Shown here: positions 28,146 through 37,956 of the stretch, piece by piece
Layout of the letters: every line of letters begins with the position of its first letter
How positions within the stretch are numbered: position 1 is the stretch's first letter
Assembly: GCA_000473305.1 (NCBI GenBank)
Contig: CP006772.1
Location: 1,798,001-1,862,000 of the forward strand
Reading direction: 5' to 3'
Length of the DNA stretch: 64,000 nucleotides
Source of the DNA: Bacteroidales bacterium CF
GTDB lineage: Bacteria > Bacteroidota > Bacteroidia > Bacteroidales > UBA932
Program-made: the position numbers and the translations under genes
The notes under the pieces: model-generated
Databases searched by the model: none
Told to the model about the DNA's origin: nothing
What the model saw: only the letters and a program-made list of their open reading frames with translations

Positions 28146-31100
28146 ATGAAAAAATTTAGACTATTCTTAACAGGTCTACTACTTGTGTTGACTGCTGGGT
28201 TAACCTATGCTCAGAATAAACAAGTAACAGGAACTGTTACTGATGCAGGTACAGGGGAACCAGTCGCCTATGCATCTGTCCAACTGAAAGGTACAATGAC
28301 AGGAACTACGACTGATGAATCCGGTAAGTTCACCATCAATGCCCCTGGCAATGGTACACTTATTATTAGTTTCATAGGCTACACCACTGTCGAGGTTGCT
28401 GTCAACAACCAGGCTGTAGTGAACGTGGCTATTTCTCCGGATGCTGTCAATCTGGAAGACGTAGTCGTTGTTGCCTATGGTACTGCCAAGAAGTCTGCTT
28501 TCACCGGTTCTGCATCAACAGTAAAAGGAACCAAACTGGCAGAACGTGCAGTTTCAAACGTAACCAACGCCCTTGCCGGTCAAGTTGCCGGTGTGCAGAT
28601 TACCAGCAACAACGGTCAACCTGGTTCTGCTGCAACTGTAAGGATCCGTGGTGTGGGTTCAATGAGTGCAAGTAATGCACCTCTTTATGTTGTGGACGGT
28701 GTTCCATATGACGGAACAATCTCTGCAATCAACCCTCAGGATATCGAGAGTATTACAGTTTTGAAGGATGCTGCTTCAAGTGCGCTTTACGGAGCACGTG
28801 GCGCCAATGGTATTATCCTCCTTACAACAAAGAAAGCTACTTCAAAAGACGCAATTGTTACTTTTGAGGCTAAGTGGGGTAATAACTCACGCGCTATTCC
28901 TAACTACAGCGTTATGACAGACCCTGCTATGTACTATGAGACTTTGTACAGGGCTCTTTACAACGCCAAAGCTTACAACGGATCATCGGCAGCAGCTTCT
29001 TATGCTTATGCTGATGCTGCCCTTCTTGATGACAAGAACGGTGGTGTAGGTTATATGGTTTACACTGTTCCTAGCGGTGAGAAATTCATCGGGACTAACT
29101 TCAAGATGAACCCTAATGCTTCTCTTGGTTACTCTGACGGCGAGTATTATTACACACCTGATGATTGGTATGCTGAGATTTTCAATAAAGGGAACCTCCG
29201 TTCTGAATATAACTTCTCAGTTGCCGGTTCAACAGACAAACTGAATGCTTACATGTCTGCGGGTTACCTGGATGATTCCGGTCTGGTTTCAGGTTCAGGC
29301 TTCCAACGTTTCACCAGCCGTGTAAAATTAGACTACCAGGCTAAAGAGTGGTTGAAGATAGGTGTCAACTCTGCTTATACCTATTATGACTCACAGTCTC
29401 CTGGCAGCCAGACTTCATGGGGATCTTCAGGAAACTTGTTCTATGTTACAAATATGATCTCTCCTATCTATCCTATGTACGTTCGTAATGCTGACGGAAC
29501 TATCAAGGTTGACAACCGTGGTATCACAGTATACGACTTCGGAGGATCATCTACAAACTTCACCCGTTCATTCATGGCTCTGTCAAATCCTGCTATCACG
29601 CTGAAACTTGACAAGCACCATGCATATACAGATGTTGTAAATACTAAATGGTATGCTACAGCTAACCTTCTGGAAGGACTCCAGTTCACAGCTACTCTTA
29701 GCGCAAACGTTCGTAACCAACGTGAAAACCACCTTTACAACCAGTTCTACGGTGGATCAGTTGGCAGTGAAGGTGCAGTATCTGTCAGCCACTACCGCGA
29801 GTTTGGTGTTAACCAACAGTATCTGTTGACTTACAAGAAGAAAATCGCAACCAACCACAACATCGACCTCTTTGCAGGTTATGAGAGCTACAATCTTAAG
29901 CTTCAGGATCTCGGCGGTTCAAACTCAAAACTTTACAACCCGTTTGTAGGTGAGTTGAACAATGCTATCCAGACTCCTCCGTCTGTTTACTCTTACACTA
30001 ACGAGTACTCTTTGGTAGGTCTTCTTGCAAGAGCACAGTACGATTATAAAGAGAAGTACTTCTTGAGTGCATCTTATCGTAGGGACGGTTCTTCACGTTT
30101 CCATCCGGACAGCCGTTGGGGTAACTTCGGCAGTATCGGTGGTGCATGGCTTATCAGCAAGGAGAATTTCATGAGCAGCGTTAACTGGATTGACCTGTTG
30201 AAACTTAAAGCAAGCTACGGTTCAGTAGGTAATGACAACATCGGTAACTACTATGCATACCTTGACCAGTTCAATGTAAGTAACAGTAATGGTGATTATT
30301 CAGTATCATTCGCATACAAAGGCAACAAGGATATCACTTGGGAAACTTCTTACGCTTTGAATGCCGGTGTTGAATTCGAACTCTTCGGAAGCAAACTCAA
30401 CGGTTCGGTTGAATTCTTCCACCGTAACACAGTTGACCAGCTATACAACCAGCCTGTTCCGGTTTCTCTCGGTTACTCTTCAATCCCTATGAACATCGGT
30501 TCTATCGTTAACAGGGGTGTTGAACTCGAATTAAACGGTACACTTCTCAAGACTGACAAAATCCTTTGGACAGCAAACTTCAACGCAACTCATTACAAAA
30601 ACGAGATTACCGACCTTGCTGAGACTCCAAAAGCGGCCGGTGGAATCAAGGGTACAAACTATATTTACAGAATCGGCGGATCTCTTTATAACTCATATCT
30701 GCGCAAATGGGCAGGTGTAGATCCTCAAACTGGTAAATCAATCTATTATATCGATCCTGATAAGGGTGACATGAATACTACTGATGACTACTCAAAAGCT
30801 GCTCAGTCTGACCTTGGATCTACCCTTGCCAAGGTATATGGTGGTTTCGGAACTTCAATCAATGCATACGGCTTTGATTTGTCAATCCAGCTTTCTTATC
30901 AGTTAGGCGGTAAATTATATGATGGTTCTTACGAGCAGTTGATGCACCAGGGAGATGACCCGGGAAACAACTGGTCAATGGATATCTTAAAGGCATGGAC
31001 TCCGGAAAATCCTTCAACTAAATATCCGAGACTCGATGCATCTATTGATACATATCAGAAACAATCATCAAGGTTCCTTACTAGTTCAGACTACTTAAGC

Positions 31101-31325
31101 TTTAACAGCGTAATGTTAGGCTACACTTTACCTAAAAACCTCATCAAGTCTCTCAAGCTTTCTAATGCACGTATTTACGTTTCAGGCGACAACCTCGGCG
31201 TAATCTCAGCACGTAAAGGTCTTGACCCACGCCAGTCATTAGGTCTAGGTAGTTCAACAACTTCCGGTAACTACAGTTACTCAGCAATGCGTACAATTTC
31301 TGCCGGTATAACTTTATCATTCTAG
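28146..31325 (+). CDS. SusC/RagA-family TonB-linked outer-membrane transporter
   Basis: 1059 residues. Outer-membrane beta-barrel that imports oligosaccharides or peptides with its SusD lid, powered by TonB. The signal peptide ends near LTYAQ (residues 1-23). A carboxypeptidase-regulatory-like domain follows (VTGTVTDAGTGEPVAYASVQ, about 28-100), then a TonB-box-like VVVVAYGT near 113 and the plug with VRIRGVGSMSASNAPLYVVD and ITVLKDAASSALYGARGANG, then the barrel ending with aromatic-terminated SAGITLSF. It is followed after 26 bases by its susD partner. The substrate cannot be read from sequence, and no glycoside hydrolase or lyase is linked. Confidence 0.95.
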   Translation: MKKFRLFLTGLLLVLTAGLTYAQNKQVTGTVTDAGTGEPVAYASVQLKGTMTGTTTDESGKFTINAPGNGTLIISFIGYTTVEVAVNNQAVVNVAISPDAVNLEDVVVVAYGTAKKSAFTGSASTVKGTKLAERAVSNVTNALAGQVAGVQITSNNGQPGSAATVRIRGVGSMSASNAPLYVVDGVPYDGTISAINPQDIESITVLKDAASSALYGARGANGIILLTTKKATSKDAIVTFEAKWGNNSRAIPNYSVMTDPAMYYETLYRALYNAKAYNGSSAAASYAYADAALLDDKNGGVGYMVYTVPSGEKFIGTNFKMNPNASLGYSDGEYYYTPDDWYAEIFNKGNLRSEYNFSVAGSTDKLNAYMSAGYLDDSGLVSGSGFQRFTSRVKLDYQAKEWLKIGVNSAYTYYDSQSPGSQTSWGSSGNLFYVTNMISPIYPMYVRNADGTIKVDNRGITVYDFGGSSTNFTRSFMALSNPAITLKLDKHHAYTDVVNTKWYATANLLEGLQFTATLSANVRNQRENHLYNQFYGGSVGSEGAVSVSHYREFGVNQQYLLTYKKKIATNHNIDLFAGYESYNLKLQDLGGSNSKLYNPFVGELNNAIQTPPSVYSYTNEYSLVGLLARAQYDYKEKYFLSASYRRDGSSRFHPDSRWGNFGSIGGAWLISKENFMSSVNWIDLLKLKASYGSVGNDNIGNYYAYLDQFNVSNSNGDYSVSFAYKGNKDITWETSYALNAGVEFELFGSKLNGSVEFFHRNTVDQLYNQPVPVSLGYSSIPMNIGSIVNRGVELELNGTLLKTDKILWTANFNATHYKNEITDLAETPKAAGGIKGTNYIYRIGGSLYNSYLRKWAGVDPQTGKSIYYIDPDKGDMNTTDDYSKAAQSDLGSTLAKVYGGFGTSINAYGFDLSIQLSYQLGGKLYDGSYEQLMHQGDDPGNNWSMDILKAWTPENPSTKYPRLDASIDTYQKQSSRFLTSSDYLSFNSVMLGYTLPKNLIKSLKLSNARIYVSGDNLGVISARKGLDPRQSLGLGSSTTSGNYSYSAMRTISAGITLSF

Positions 31326-31351
31326 TTTGATCTAATCTAATAATAATCATT

Positions 31352-33001
31352 ATGAAATTAAATAAGAAATTATATATTATTGCCTTAGGAGGTCTATTGT
31401 TTACATCTTGTGTAGACCTTGATACAGCTCCACAAGGCGGTACATTCACATCTGACCAGAAGAGTGAGGTTGTACTTGCATTACCTAAGAGACTTTCTGC
31501 CGACGTTAATGGTATGTTCGCCATCATCGGCAAGCAGTATTGCGTATTTGGCGCATCCTCATCAAGAGACGATGACGCAGGATATCCTACAGTTTGTCTT
31601 TCACAAGATCTGAACGGTCCGGATATGGTTGGTGACAACAGTAACTATAACTGGTTCTCTGTAAGCAGCAGCTATGAAGACCGTACCGATACATACGCAA
31701 ACCCATACGAAAGATGGGCTGTCTTTTACAATCAGCTAAAGTTGGCCAATGATATTCTGGCAACTATCCCTGCCGAGACTACTGATCCTACATTGAAGAT
31801 TTACCAGGCTCAGGCAAGAGCTATCCGCGCTTTTGACTACCTTTCACTTGTACCTTACTATCAGTTCAAGTATAAAGGAAATGAGGACAAACCTTCAGTT
31901 CCAATAATTACTGAAACAATGGAAGGCGACCCTTCTAACAACCCTCGCGCATCTCTTTCAGCAGTATACGAACTTATCATGGACGATCTTGATGCAGCTA
32001 TTACAGCTCTCGAAGGTTATACAAGATTAAATAAGGCTGAGATTGACCAGAAGGTTGCTTACGGTCTTCGCGCTCGTGCAAACCTTTATATGGAAAACTG
32101 GGCAGCTGCTGCATCTGATGCTACAAATGCAATGGCAGGCTACTCTCCATACACCAGGGCTCAGGTTTCGAAACCTGCTTTCATAGATGCTAACGACCAG
32201 AACTGGATGTGGGCTATCATTCTTACCCCAACCAATATCCCAGATGCTTACCCATCATGGCCGGCTGTTCTCGGTTCTTTCTCAGGTGACTCATATTCAG
32301 CTGCTGTAGGTTGCTACAAATCAGTCAACAGACTTCTTTTTGACAAGATTCCTGCAACTGACGTCCGTAAGGGATGGTGGGTTGACGCTAACCTCGATTC
32401 TCCAAACCTTGCCACAGTAACTTGGGGTGGTGTTACAGGAAATGCAGTTGCTGACCTTGCAATCACTGACGTTAAACTTCCATTCGTACCTTATACCAAT
32501 GTTAAATTTGGTCAATACGGCTTTATCGGTAACAATATCAACGCAGGTGACTGGTGCATTATGAGGGTTGAAGAGATGATCCTTATCAAAGCTGAAGCTA
32601 CTGCAATGGGAGGAAATCTTGCCGGTGGAAAACAGATTCTCCAGGACTTCGTAAAGACTTATCGTGATCCTTCTTATGCAAGTGCTGCAACAACTGCTGC
32701 AGATTTCCAGGATGAAGTATGGCTCCAACGCCGTATAGAACTCTGGGGTGAAGGTTTCTCTATGTCAGATATCATGCGTCTTGGTAAGAATGTTGTCAGA
32801 TATACATCATCTGTTACAACTAACTTCCCTGATGCTTTCAAATTCAACATTGCTGCGACAGACGGTTGGTTACTTCTCCGCATTCCTCAGAAAGAGACCA
32901 ACAATAACAGGGGTATTCCACTCTCTGCCAACAACAACGAAGGAACACTTCCTATTTCAGGAGCCGGTGCCGGTTTAACTGACGGAGTTGTCGTTCAATA
33001 G
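31352..33001 (+). CDS. SusD/RagB-family surface nutrient-binding lipoprotein
   Basis: 549 residues. Lipoprotein signal MKLNKKLYIIALGGLLFTSC with the lipid Cys at about residue 20, then the family start VDLDTAPQGGTFT. The helical TPR core is visible (WAVFYNQLKLANDILATIP, IYQAQARAIRAFDYLSLVPY) and the C-terminal region has VWLQRRIELWGEGFSMSDIM, typical of SusD. It caps the SusC barrel and captures ligand. It is paired with the preceding susC and followed by a third lipoprotein gene 32 bases later. Confidence 0.94.
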   Translation: MKLNKKLYIIALGGLLFTSCVDLDTAPQGGTFTSDQKSEVVLALPKRLSADVNGMFAIIGKQYCVFGASSSRDDDAGYPTVCLSQDLNGPDMVGDNSNYNWFSVSSSYEDRTDTYANPYERWAVFYNQLKLANDILATIPAETTDPTLKIYQAQARAIRAFDYLSLVPYYQFKYKGNEDKPSVPIITETMEGDPSNNPRASLSAVYELIMDDLDAAITALEGYTRLNKAEIDQKVAYGLRARANLYMENWAAAASDATNAMAGYSPYTRAQVSKPAFIDANDQNWMWAIILTPTNIPDAYPSWPAVLGSFSGDSYSAAVGCYKSVNRLLFDKIPATDVRKGWWVDANLDSPNLATVTWGGVTGNAVADLAITDVKLPFVPYTNVKFGQYGFIGNNINAGDWCIMRVEEMILIKAEATAMGGNLAGGKQILQDFVKTYRDPSYASAATTAADFQDEVWLQRRIELWGEGFSMSDIMRLGKNVVRYTSSVTTNFPDAFKFNIAATDGWLLLRIPQKETNNNRGIPLSANNNEGTLPISGAGAGLTDGVVVQ

Positions 33002-33033
33002 TAATTTTATTTAATGTTAGAAAAAGAAAAAAT

Positions 33034-33867
33034 ATGAAACTACTAAATAAATTCAGATTTGGCATATTGTTGACTTCGATGTCAGTACTGCTGATGGCTA
33101 CTGCTTGCGAAGACGAAATCACTCGTGATCCCTCTCCGGAATACAACACAAGTAGTGCAAACGTTTACTTTGCATCTTCAAATAAAGCTTCTATTGTTAT
33201 CGGAGTTGAGGCTACTAACTTTGAGATTACAATAGCTCGTGAAAAGACTACTGCAGCTCAGACAGTAAAGCTTAAAACAGAATCTTCTTTTGGCGATTTA
33301 TTTACTGTTCCTGAAAGCGTAACTTTCGCAGCCGGGGAAGCTCAGAAAGTTATCACTATCACTTGCGGTGAAATGGAGTTAATGACTTCATACCATTTCT
33401 CTATTGAAATTGATGGTAATGAGACAAAACCTTACGTAGCTCAGACTGTATATCCTCGTATGGAGGTCAATATTCTTAAAGAGGACTTTAAGCCATATGC
33501 GAACGGTCTTTATTGGAATGTCTTCTTTGCCCCTGGCGACGATTATATCAGCTGGCCTCTTACACTTGAATATTCTGCAATTTCTACTACTTATCGCTTG
33601 AAGGATACTTGGGGCTATGCAGGATACAATGTCACCTTCAAATGGGACGGCGGATCAAGTGTTACAATGGGTGGAACCGCTAGTGGTTCATACAAAGTGA
33701 TCAAAACAGGTTACGTTCACTCAAAATATGGTATGGTATCTGCTTACTTCGGAACATGTACATACAGCGCAGCTAATAAGGAGTTCACTTTCCCTATTAC
33801 ATGGAGAGTATCTGCAGGTAGCTTTGGTGCATATACAGACTACTATGAAATCAAGACTCTTCTCTAG
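33034..33867 (+). CDS. Sus-locus lipoprotein of unknown function
   Basis: 277 residues. Signal peptide with lipobox LLMATAC (lipid Cys about residue 25) followed by acidic residues EDE, as for surface-exposed lipoproteins. The rest is beta-rich: a module at about 45-140 with VYFASSNKASIVIGVEATNF and VPESVTFAAGEAQKVITITC, which resembles the immunoglobulin-like N-terminal domains of SusE-type or DUF1735/DUF4843-type proteins, and a C-terminal half rich in aromatic residues (WNVFFAPGDDYISW, TLEYSAI). A surface binding protein accessory to the SusCD pair is inferred from position. I do not recognise a specific family with confidence. Confidence 0.75.
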   Translation: MKLLNKFRFGILLTSMSVLLMATACEDEITRDPSPEYNTSSANVYFASSNKASIVIGVEATNFEITIAREKTTAAQTVKLKTESSFGDLFTVPESVTFAAGEAQKVITITCGEMELMTSYHFSIEIDGNETKPYVAQTVYPRMEVNILKEDFKPYANGLYWNVFFAPGDDYISWPLTLEYSAISTTYRLKDTWGYAGYNVTFKWDGGSSVTMGGTASGSYKVIKTGYVHSKYGMVSAYFGTCTYSAANKEFTFPITWRVSAGSFGAYTDYYEIKTLL

Positions 33868-33891
33868 AATTTTTAGATAATAATTATTATG

Positions 33892-33922
33892 AGAGGCGGA
33901 CCGAATTGGTTCGCCTCTTTTA
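33892..33922 (+). terminator. Terminator of the susCD operon
   Basis: AGAGGCGGACC and GGTTCGCCTCT (33892-33902 and 33908-33918) form an 11-bp stem with one G-T pair and a 5-base loop, then a T-rich tail. It lies 25 bases after the last stop. Confidence 0.85.
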
Positions 33923-33995
33923 TTATACCACTTTCCCGATTTCATTTCAGTTCTTTTATCTCTTCAGATTCATTAGTACTGACTTTTTCATTTAT

Positions 33996-34089
33996 ACTTA
34001 TCTGTATCCGCTCGGAAAAGCCTCCCCACCTGACGGCGGGTCCCCTCCCTCTTCGGGAGCCAAGTTTTCCTTTGCGGATACAGATAAGT
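33996..34089. repeat. GC-rich palindromic element
   Basis: ACTTATCTGTATCCGC (33996-34011) and its exact reverse complement (34074-34089) flank a GC-rich core. In the core GGAAAA/TTTTCC and GCCTCCC/GGGAGCC can extend the stem, giving a 94-base structure. Its composition differs from the surrounding AT-rich DNA. It resembles interspersed palindromic repeats of Bacteroidetes genomes, but copies elsewhere could not be checked. Confidence 0.6.
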
Positions 34090-34097
34090 AAACAAAA

Positions 34098-34132
34098 AGA
34101 GTTCGGTGAAACACCGAACTCTTGTATTTTTT
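34098..34132. terminator. Bidirectional-type terminator between the sus locus and hppA
   Basis: AGAGTTCGGTG (34098-34108), AAA loop, CACCGAACTCT (34112-34122) is a perfect 11-bp stem with a T-rich tail on the plus strand (to 34132) and an A-rich stretch before it, so it could stop transcription from either side. Confidence 0.75.
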
Positions 34133-34252
34133 GTGGCACTGATTTTTCTATTTCTCTGAATCTCAGAGCATTTTCAAATGAATCAGTAAGCCTTTATTAG
34201 CAATATGTTTATAAATCATTAATTGTGTGAGAAATAGAAAAATCAGTGCCAC
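34133..34252. mobile_element. Copy 2 of GTGGCAC terminal-inverted-repeat element
   Basis: 120 bases bounded by perfect 24-bp terminal inverted repeats (34133-34156 and 34229-34252) beginning GTGGCACTGATTTTTC. No reading frame lies inside. The right half (34209-34252) matches copy 1. It ends 3 bases before the hppA stop codon. No clear target duplication was found. Confidence 0.7.
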
Positions 34253-34255
34253 ACA

Positions 34256-36463
34256 TTACATCAAATGAAAGGCGACGGTGAGGCCGGCCATAACAATTGA
34301 GACCATGCTCATAAGCTTTATGAGTATGTTCAATGATGGGCCAGAGGTGTCTTTAAACGGATCTCCTACTGTGTCACCGACAACTGTTGCCTTGTGTGTC
34401 TCTGAGCCTTTTCCTCCGAAATTACCCTCTTCAACATATTTCTTGGCATTATCCCATGCACCCCCGGCATTGGCCATAAAAACCGCCAGAACGAAGCCGG
34501 AAGCAAGTCCGCCGACTAAGAGCCCCATCACGCCGGGAACGCCGAAAATAAGGCCTACAATAACCGGTACTGCAATAGCCAGCAGAGAAGGGAACAACAT
34601 CTCACTTTGTGCACCTTTTGTTGATATTTCAACACATTTTGCATAGTCAGGTGTTGCCTTGCCTGCAAGTATGCCAGGAATTTCACGGAATTGTCTTCTA
34701 ACCTCCTCTACCATTTTTTGTGCAGCACGTCCTACAGCATTCATTGTAAGACCGCAGAACAGAAAAGACATCATCGCTCCGATAAACGCTCCGATCAGCA
34801 CTTTGGGATTCATAAGATTCACCTGATAGTACTCCATCATGTCCGGGATTGTTGCCTCAGCAACATTCACCACTCTTCCGGCAACATCCAGCGTTGTCTG
34901 CCCTATATGTGCCAATCCTATCTTAATCTCTTCCAGATAAGAGGCAAGTAATGCCAGGGCTGTCAATGCGGCAGAACCGATTGCAAAGCCTTTTCCTGTA
35001 GCAGCTGTTGTGTTGCCAAGAGCATCAAGTACATCTGTTCTTTTTCTTACTTCAGGATCCAGTTCACTCATCTGGGCATTACCTCCTGCATTGTCTGCAA
35101 TCGGACCATAGGCATCGGTTGCAAGTGTTATACCAAGAGTCGAGAGCATACCTACGGCCGCAATACCTATTCCATAGAGTCCCATTCCAATATTCTTAGC
35201 TGTCATCATGTTTGTAATGTCAAAATTGATGGCAGAGCAATATGCAATTATAATAGCGACACCAATTGTTATGACAGGAATCGCTGTAGATATCATTCCC
35301 AGACCTATACCGGAGATGATTACAGTAGCAGGGCCTGTCTGACCACTCTCTGAAATCCTCTGTGTTGGCTTATAGGAATGGGATGTGTAATATTCTGTTG
35401 ATTGTCCGATTATCACACCTGCTACAAGACCGGCAATAACAGAGAATGATATTCCTAACCAGTTCTCAATATTCAATGTATAAAGAATCACAAATGTCAA
35501 CACACCTATTAACAAAGCGCTGAAATTAACACCTCTTCCAAGTGATTTAAGAAGTTGCGACATTCCGGCTCCCTCTTTTGTCCTTACCAGGAAAATACCT
35601 GCGATTGAAAGTACGATACCTACTGCTGCAATAAGCATTGGTGCAAAAACTGCCTTCAACTGCATATCCGGATTAATATAGAATGCAGAGGCTCCCAACG
35701 CCGCTGTTGCCAATATTGAGCCGCAATATGACTCATAAAGGTCTGCGCCCATACCTGCAACGTCACCTACGTTGTCACCCACATTATCTGCAATAGTTGC
35801 GGGATTGCGGGGATCATCCTCAGGAATACCGGCCTCGACCTTTCCAACAAGATCTGCTCCTACGTCAGCAGCCTTTGTGTATATACCACCGCCCACTCTG
35901 GCAAAAAGAGCCTGTGTTGATGCTCCCATACCGAAAGTCAACATTGTAGTAGTAATTATTACCAGCTTCTGAGCCCCGGTTGTATCGATGAAATTATCCA
36001 GGATTATGTACCAGATTGAGATGTCAAGAAGTCCAAGTCCTACAACTACAAGTCCCATGACTGCCCCTGAGCGGAAAGCAATACGGAGACCGCTGTTGAG
36101 AGACCTCATTGAAGCATTGGCTGTCCTTGCTGAAGCATAGGTTGCAGATTTCATTCCTATAAAACCGGCAAGTCCCGAGAAGAAACCACCTGTAAGGAAT
36201 GCAAATGGAACCCAAGGGTTCTGAACGCCAAAGCCATATGCGAGGACTGCAAAAAAGGCACTCAGTATGAGGAATACAATTGTAACGACTTTGTACTGTT
36301 GCTTAAGATATGCCATGGCTCCCTTCCTGACATATAATGCAATATCTTTCATTTTTTGGGAACCTTCGCTCTCTTTCATCATCTGCCGGAAGAAATAGAA
36401 AGCAAAAAACAGTGCTATGGCTGAAGCCAGTGGCACGAAATAGAACATACTCTCAGTTGTCAT
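34256..36463 (-). CDS. hppA: Membrane-bound ion-pumping pyrophosphatase
   Basis: 735 residues with about 16 membrane segments. Hydrolyses pyrophosphate in the cytoplasm and pumps H+ and/or Na+ outward. The substrate-binding signature DDPRNPATIADNVGDNVGDVAG is complete, preceded by IYTKAADVGADLVGKVE. In GNTTAATGKGFAIGS (from about 483) Ala487 and Gly490 replace the Lys and Thr of the K+-independent group, so the enzyme should be of the K+-dependent type, many of which pump Na+ in Bacteroidota. The ion is not provable by eye. It follows murI by 26 bases at the end of the minus-strand run. Confidence 0.95.
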   Translation of the reverse strand: MTTESMFYFVPLASAIALFFAFYFFRQMMKESEGSQKMKDIALYVRKGAMAYLKQQYKVVTIVFLILSAFFAVLAYGFGVQNPWVPFAFLTGGFFSGLAGFIGMKSATYASARTANASMRSLNSGLRIAFRSGAVMGLVVVGLGLLDISIWYIILDNFIDTTGAQKLVIITTTMLTFGMGASTQALFARVGGGIYTKAADVGADLVGKVEAGIPEDDPRNPATIADNVGDNVGDVAGMGADLYESYCGSILATAALGASAFYINPDMQLKAVFAPMLIAAVGIVLSIAGIFLVRTKEGAGMSQLLKSLGRGVNFSALLIGVLTFVILYTLNIENWLGISFSVIAGLVAGVIIGQSTEYYTSHSYKPTQRISESGQTGPATVIISGIGLGMISTAIPVITIGVAIIIAYCSAINFDITNMMTAKNIGMGLYGIGIAAVGMLSTLGITLATDAYGPIADNAGGNAQMSELDPEVRKRTDVLDALGNTTAATGKGFAIGSAALTALALLASYLEEIKIGLAHIGQTTLDVAGRVVNVAEATIPDMMEYYQVNLMNPKVLIGAFIGAMMSFLFCGLTMNAVGRAAQKMVEEVRRQFREIPGILAGKATPDYAKCVEISTKGAQSEMLFPSLLAIAVPVIVGLIFGVPGVMGLLVGGLASGFVLAVFMANAGGAWDNAKKYVEEGNFGGKGSETHKATVVGDTVGDPFKDTSGPSLNILIKLMSMVSIVMAGLTVAFHLM

Positions 36464-36489
36464 AGTTTTATTGTTAAGTTTTTGTTTGG

Positions 36490-37287
36490 TTAAATTTCTA
36501 TCTTGTTGAAGTTTTTATCCGGAATATCCGGGTCAATTCTGTGAGCCATCATCATCAATGTCCCGGTTGGCGCTGTGGTATAGAATGTCGTAGGGTAAAC
36601 ATCTTTTGAAATCATTTCGGATAGAGGAATTATGTTTTCACTGATTACATTCAATGTTCTTAATGCAATAGCAGGCGCCGGATCAACGATAACTACATTG
36701 TCTCCGGCAACCTCTTTTATGCTTTCAAGAAGGAACGGATAGTGTGTACAGCCAAGAACAATGTGGTCTGCGCCCTGTTCCAGCATAGGGTTTATATATA
36801 TCTTAAGCAGTTCTTTCACCTTCACTCCTGAAGTCTCCCCTGACTCAACCAACTCGACTAAGCCCTCTCCAACTTTTGCAATAACATTTACATCTGAGGC
36901 AAATCTTTCGACAGATGCGTGAAAATGGTTTCCATTCAATGTTCCTCTGGTTGCCAGGACTCCTATAGTGCCGCTTTTTGAGTGAAGCGCCGCAGGTTTT
37001 ACGGCCGGTTCCATACCGATGAAAGGTATCCTATATTTTTCTCTGAGAGCCTTTATTGCCGCAGCTGTGGCTGTGTTGCAGGCAACAACTATAACCGCTG
37101 CTTCTTTTGATAGCAAAAAGTCTGTTATAAGGTATGCCCTCTCGATTATCTCCTGTTGCGACCTATTTCCGTAAGGGCAATATGCACTGTCCGAAAAATA
37201 GGTTATTGAGGTTTCCGGTAAAACCTTAATTATCTCTCTCCATACAGAGAGTCCCCCTACTCCTGAGTCAAAAACACCTATACACAT
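36490..37287 (-). CDS. murI: Glutamate racemase
   Basis: 265 residues. Makes D-glutamate for peptidoglycan. FDSGVGGLSV (with Asp7 and Ser8) opens the protein, the first catalytic cysteine is Cys70 in VACNTATAAA, and the second is in VLGCTHYPFL near residue 182. All main active-site motifs are present. It lies between the ompH genes and hppA on the same strand, consistent with a cell-envelope operon. It is the size of a standard cytoplasmic enzyme. Confidence 0.96.
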   Translation of the reverse strand: MCIGVFDSGVGGLSVWREIIKVLPETSITYFSDSAYCPYGNRSQQEIIERAYLITDFLLSKEAAVIVVACNTATAAAIKALREKYRIPFIGMEPAVKPAALHSKSGTIGVLATRGTLNGNHFHASVERFASDVNVIAKVGEGLVELVESGETSGVKVKELLKIYINPMLEQGADHIVLGCTHYPFLLESIKEVAGDNVVIVDPAPAIALRTLNVISENIIPLSEMISKDVYPTTFYTTAPTGTLMMMAHRIDPDIPDKNFNKIEI

Positions 37288-37349
37288 ATTTTATAAAAAA
37301 ACAGTCGCCCTGTATGAACGACTGTAAAGTTAAAAAATTTTCCTCATGC

Positions 37350-37937
37350 TTATTTAGCAGGTGCTGCTGCCTGTTCAGCCGGTTGCGGATTAATCTGCAT
37401 AGGAACTTTGTCTGCAGGAATACCGAGTTTCTTTCTGGCCAGCGGAAGCAGGTCTATGCTCTGCGCCTCGTCAAAATATGGAATTGCTCCTGTTGACAAA
37501 TCAAATACGAATGCACAACCGTTCTCTTTTCCCAGGGCCTTGATTGTCTCATTTGCCTTCTGGTATACAGGAGTGAGCAGTTTTTGCTGTTCAGTCTGGA
37601 AATCCTGAGGAGCAGACTGTTGTAGTTGTTGGTATCTGTTCTGTAAATCTTGAAGCTCTCTTTGTTTAGTCTCTAACAGTGCAGCTGTCCATGTAGCCTG
37701 TTTCTGCTGATATGTGGCATATTTTGTCTGGAATTCATTCTGTAGTGCCTCCATATTTTCCTGTAGCTCCTTTGAAAGTTTGTCAAGCTTGATAAAAGCA
37801 CTATCCCTCTCAGGCATAAGTGCGATCAGCTCTTCTGAGTTTATACGCCCGAACTTGATCGTTGTCTGTGCGAAGGAAGTTGTGCCTGCTAATACAAAAA
37901 GAAGCAGCAGAAATTTCGATAGATGTTTCATATTCAA
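37350..37937 (-). CDS. OmpH/Skp-family periplasmic chaperone
   Basis: 195 residues. A signal peptide (MNMKHLSKFLLLLFVLAGTTSFAQ, residues 1-24) leads to IKFGRINSEELIALMPERDS, the usual Skp start, then a Gln/Glu-rich coiled coil (about 50-125) and the C-terminal beta strands (CAFVFDLSTGAIPYFDE). A proline/alanine-rich tail ends the protein. The family holds unfolded outer-membrane proteins for the Bam complex. It is paired with a second ompH gene and bamA just upstream. Confidence 0.9.
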   Translation of the reverse strand: MNMKHLSKFLLLLFVLAGTTSFAQTTIKFGRINSEELIALMPERDSAFIKLDKLSKELQENMEALQNEFQTKYATYQQKQATWTAALLETKQRELQDLQNRYQQLQQSAPQDFQTEQQKLLTPVYQKANETIKALGKENGCAFVFDLSTGAIPYFDEAQSIDLLPLARKKLGIPADKVPMQINPQPAEQAAAPAK

Positions 37938-37956
37938 ATAATTATTTAGTTTTCTT

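Noticed and set aside
36400-36450. Fourth GTGGCAC-type repeat near 36430 (agtggcacgaaatag)
   Set aside because: It lies in hppA coding sequence, has no inverted partner and matches only the 7-base core.
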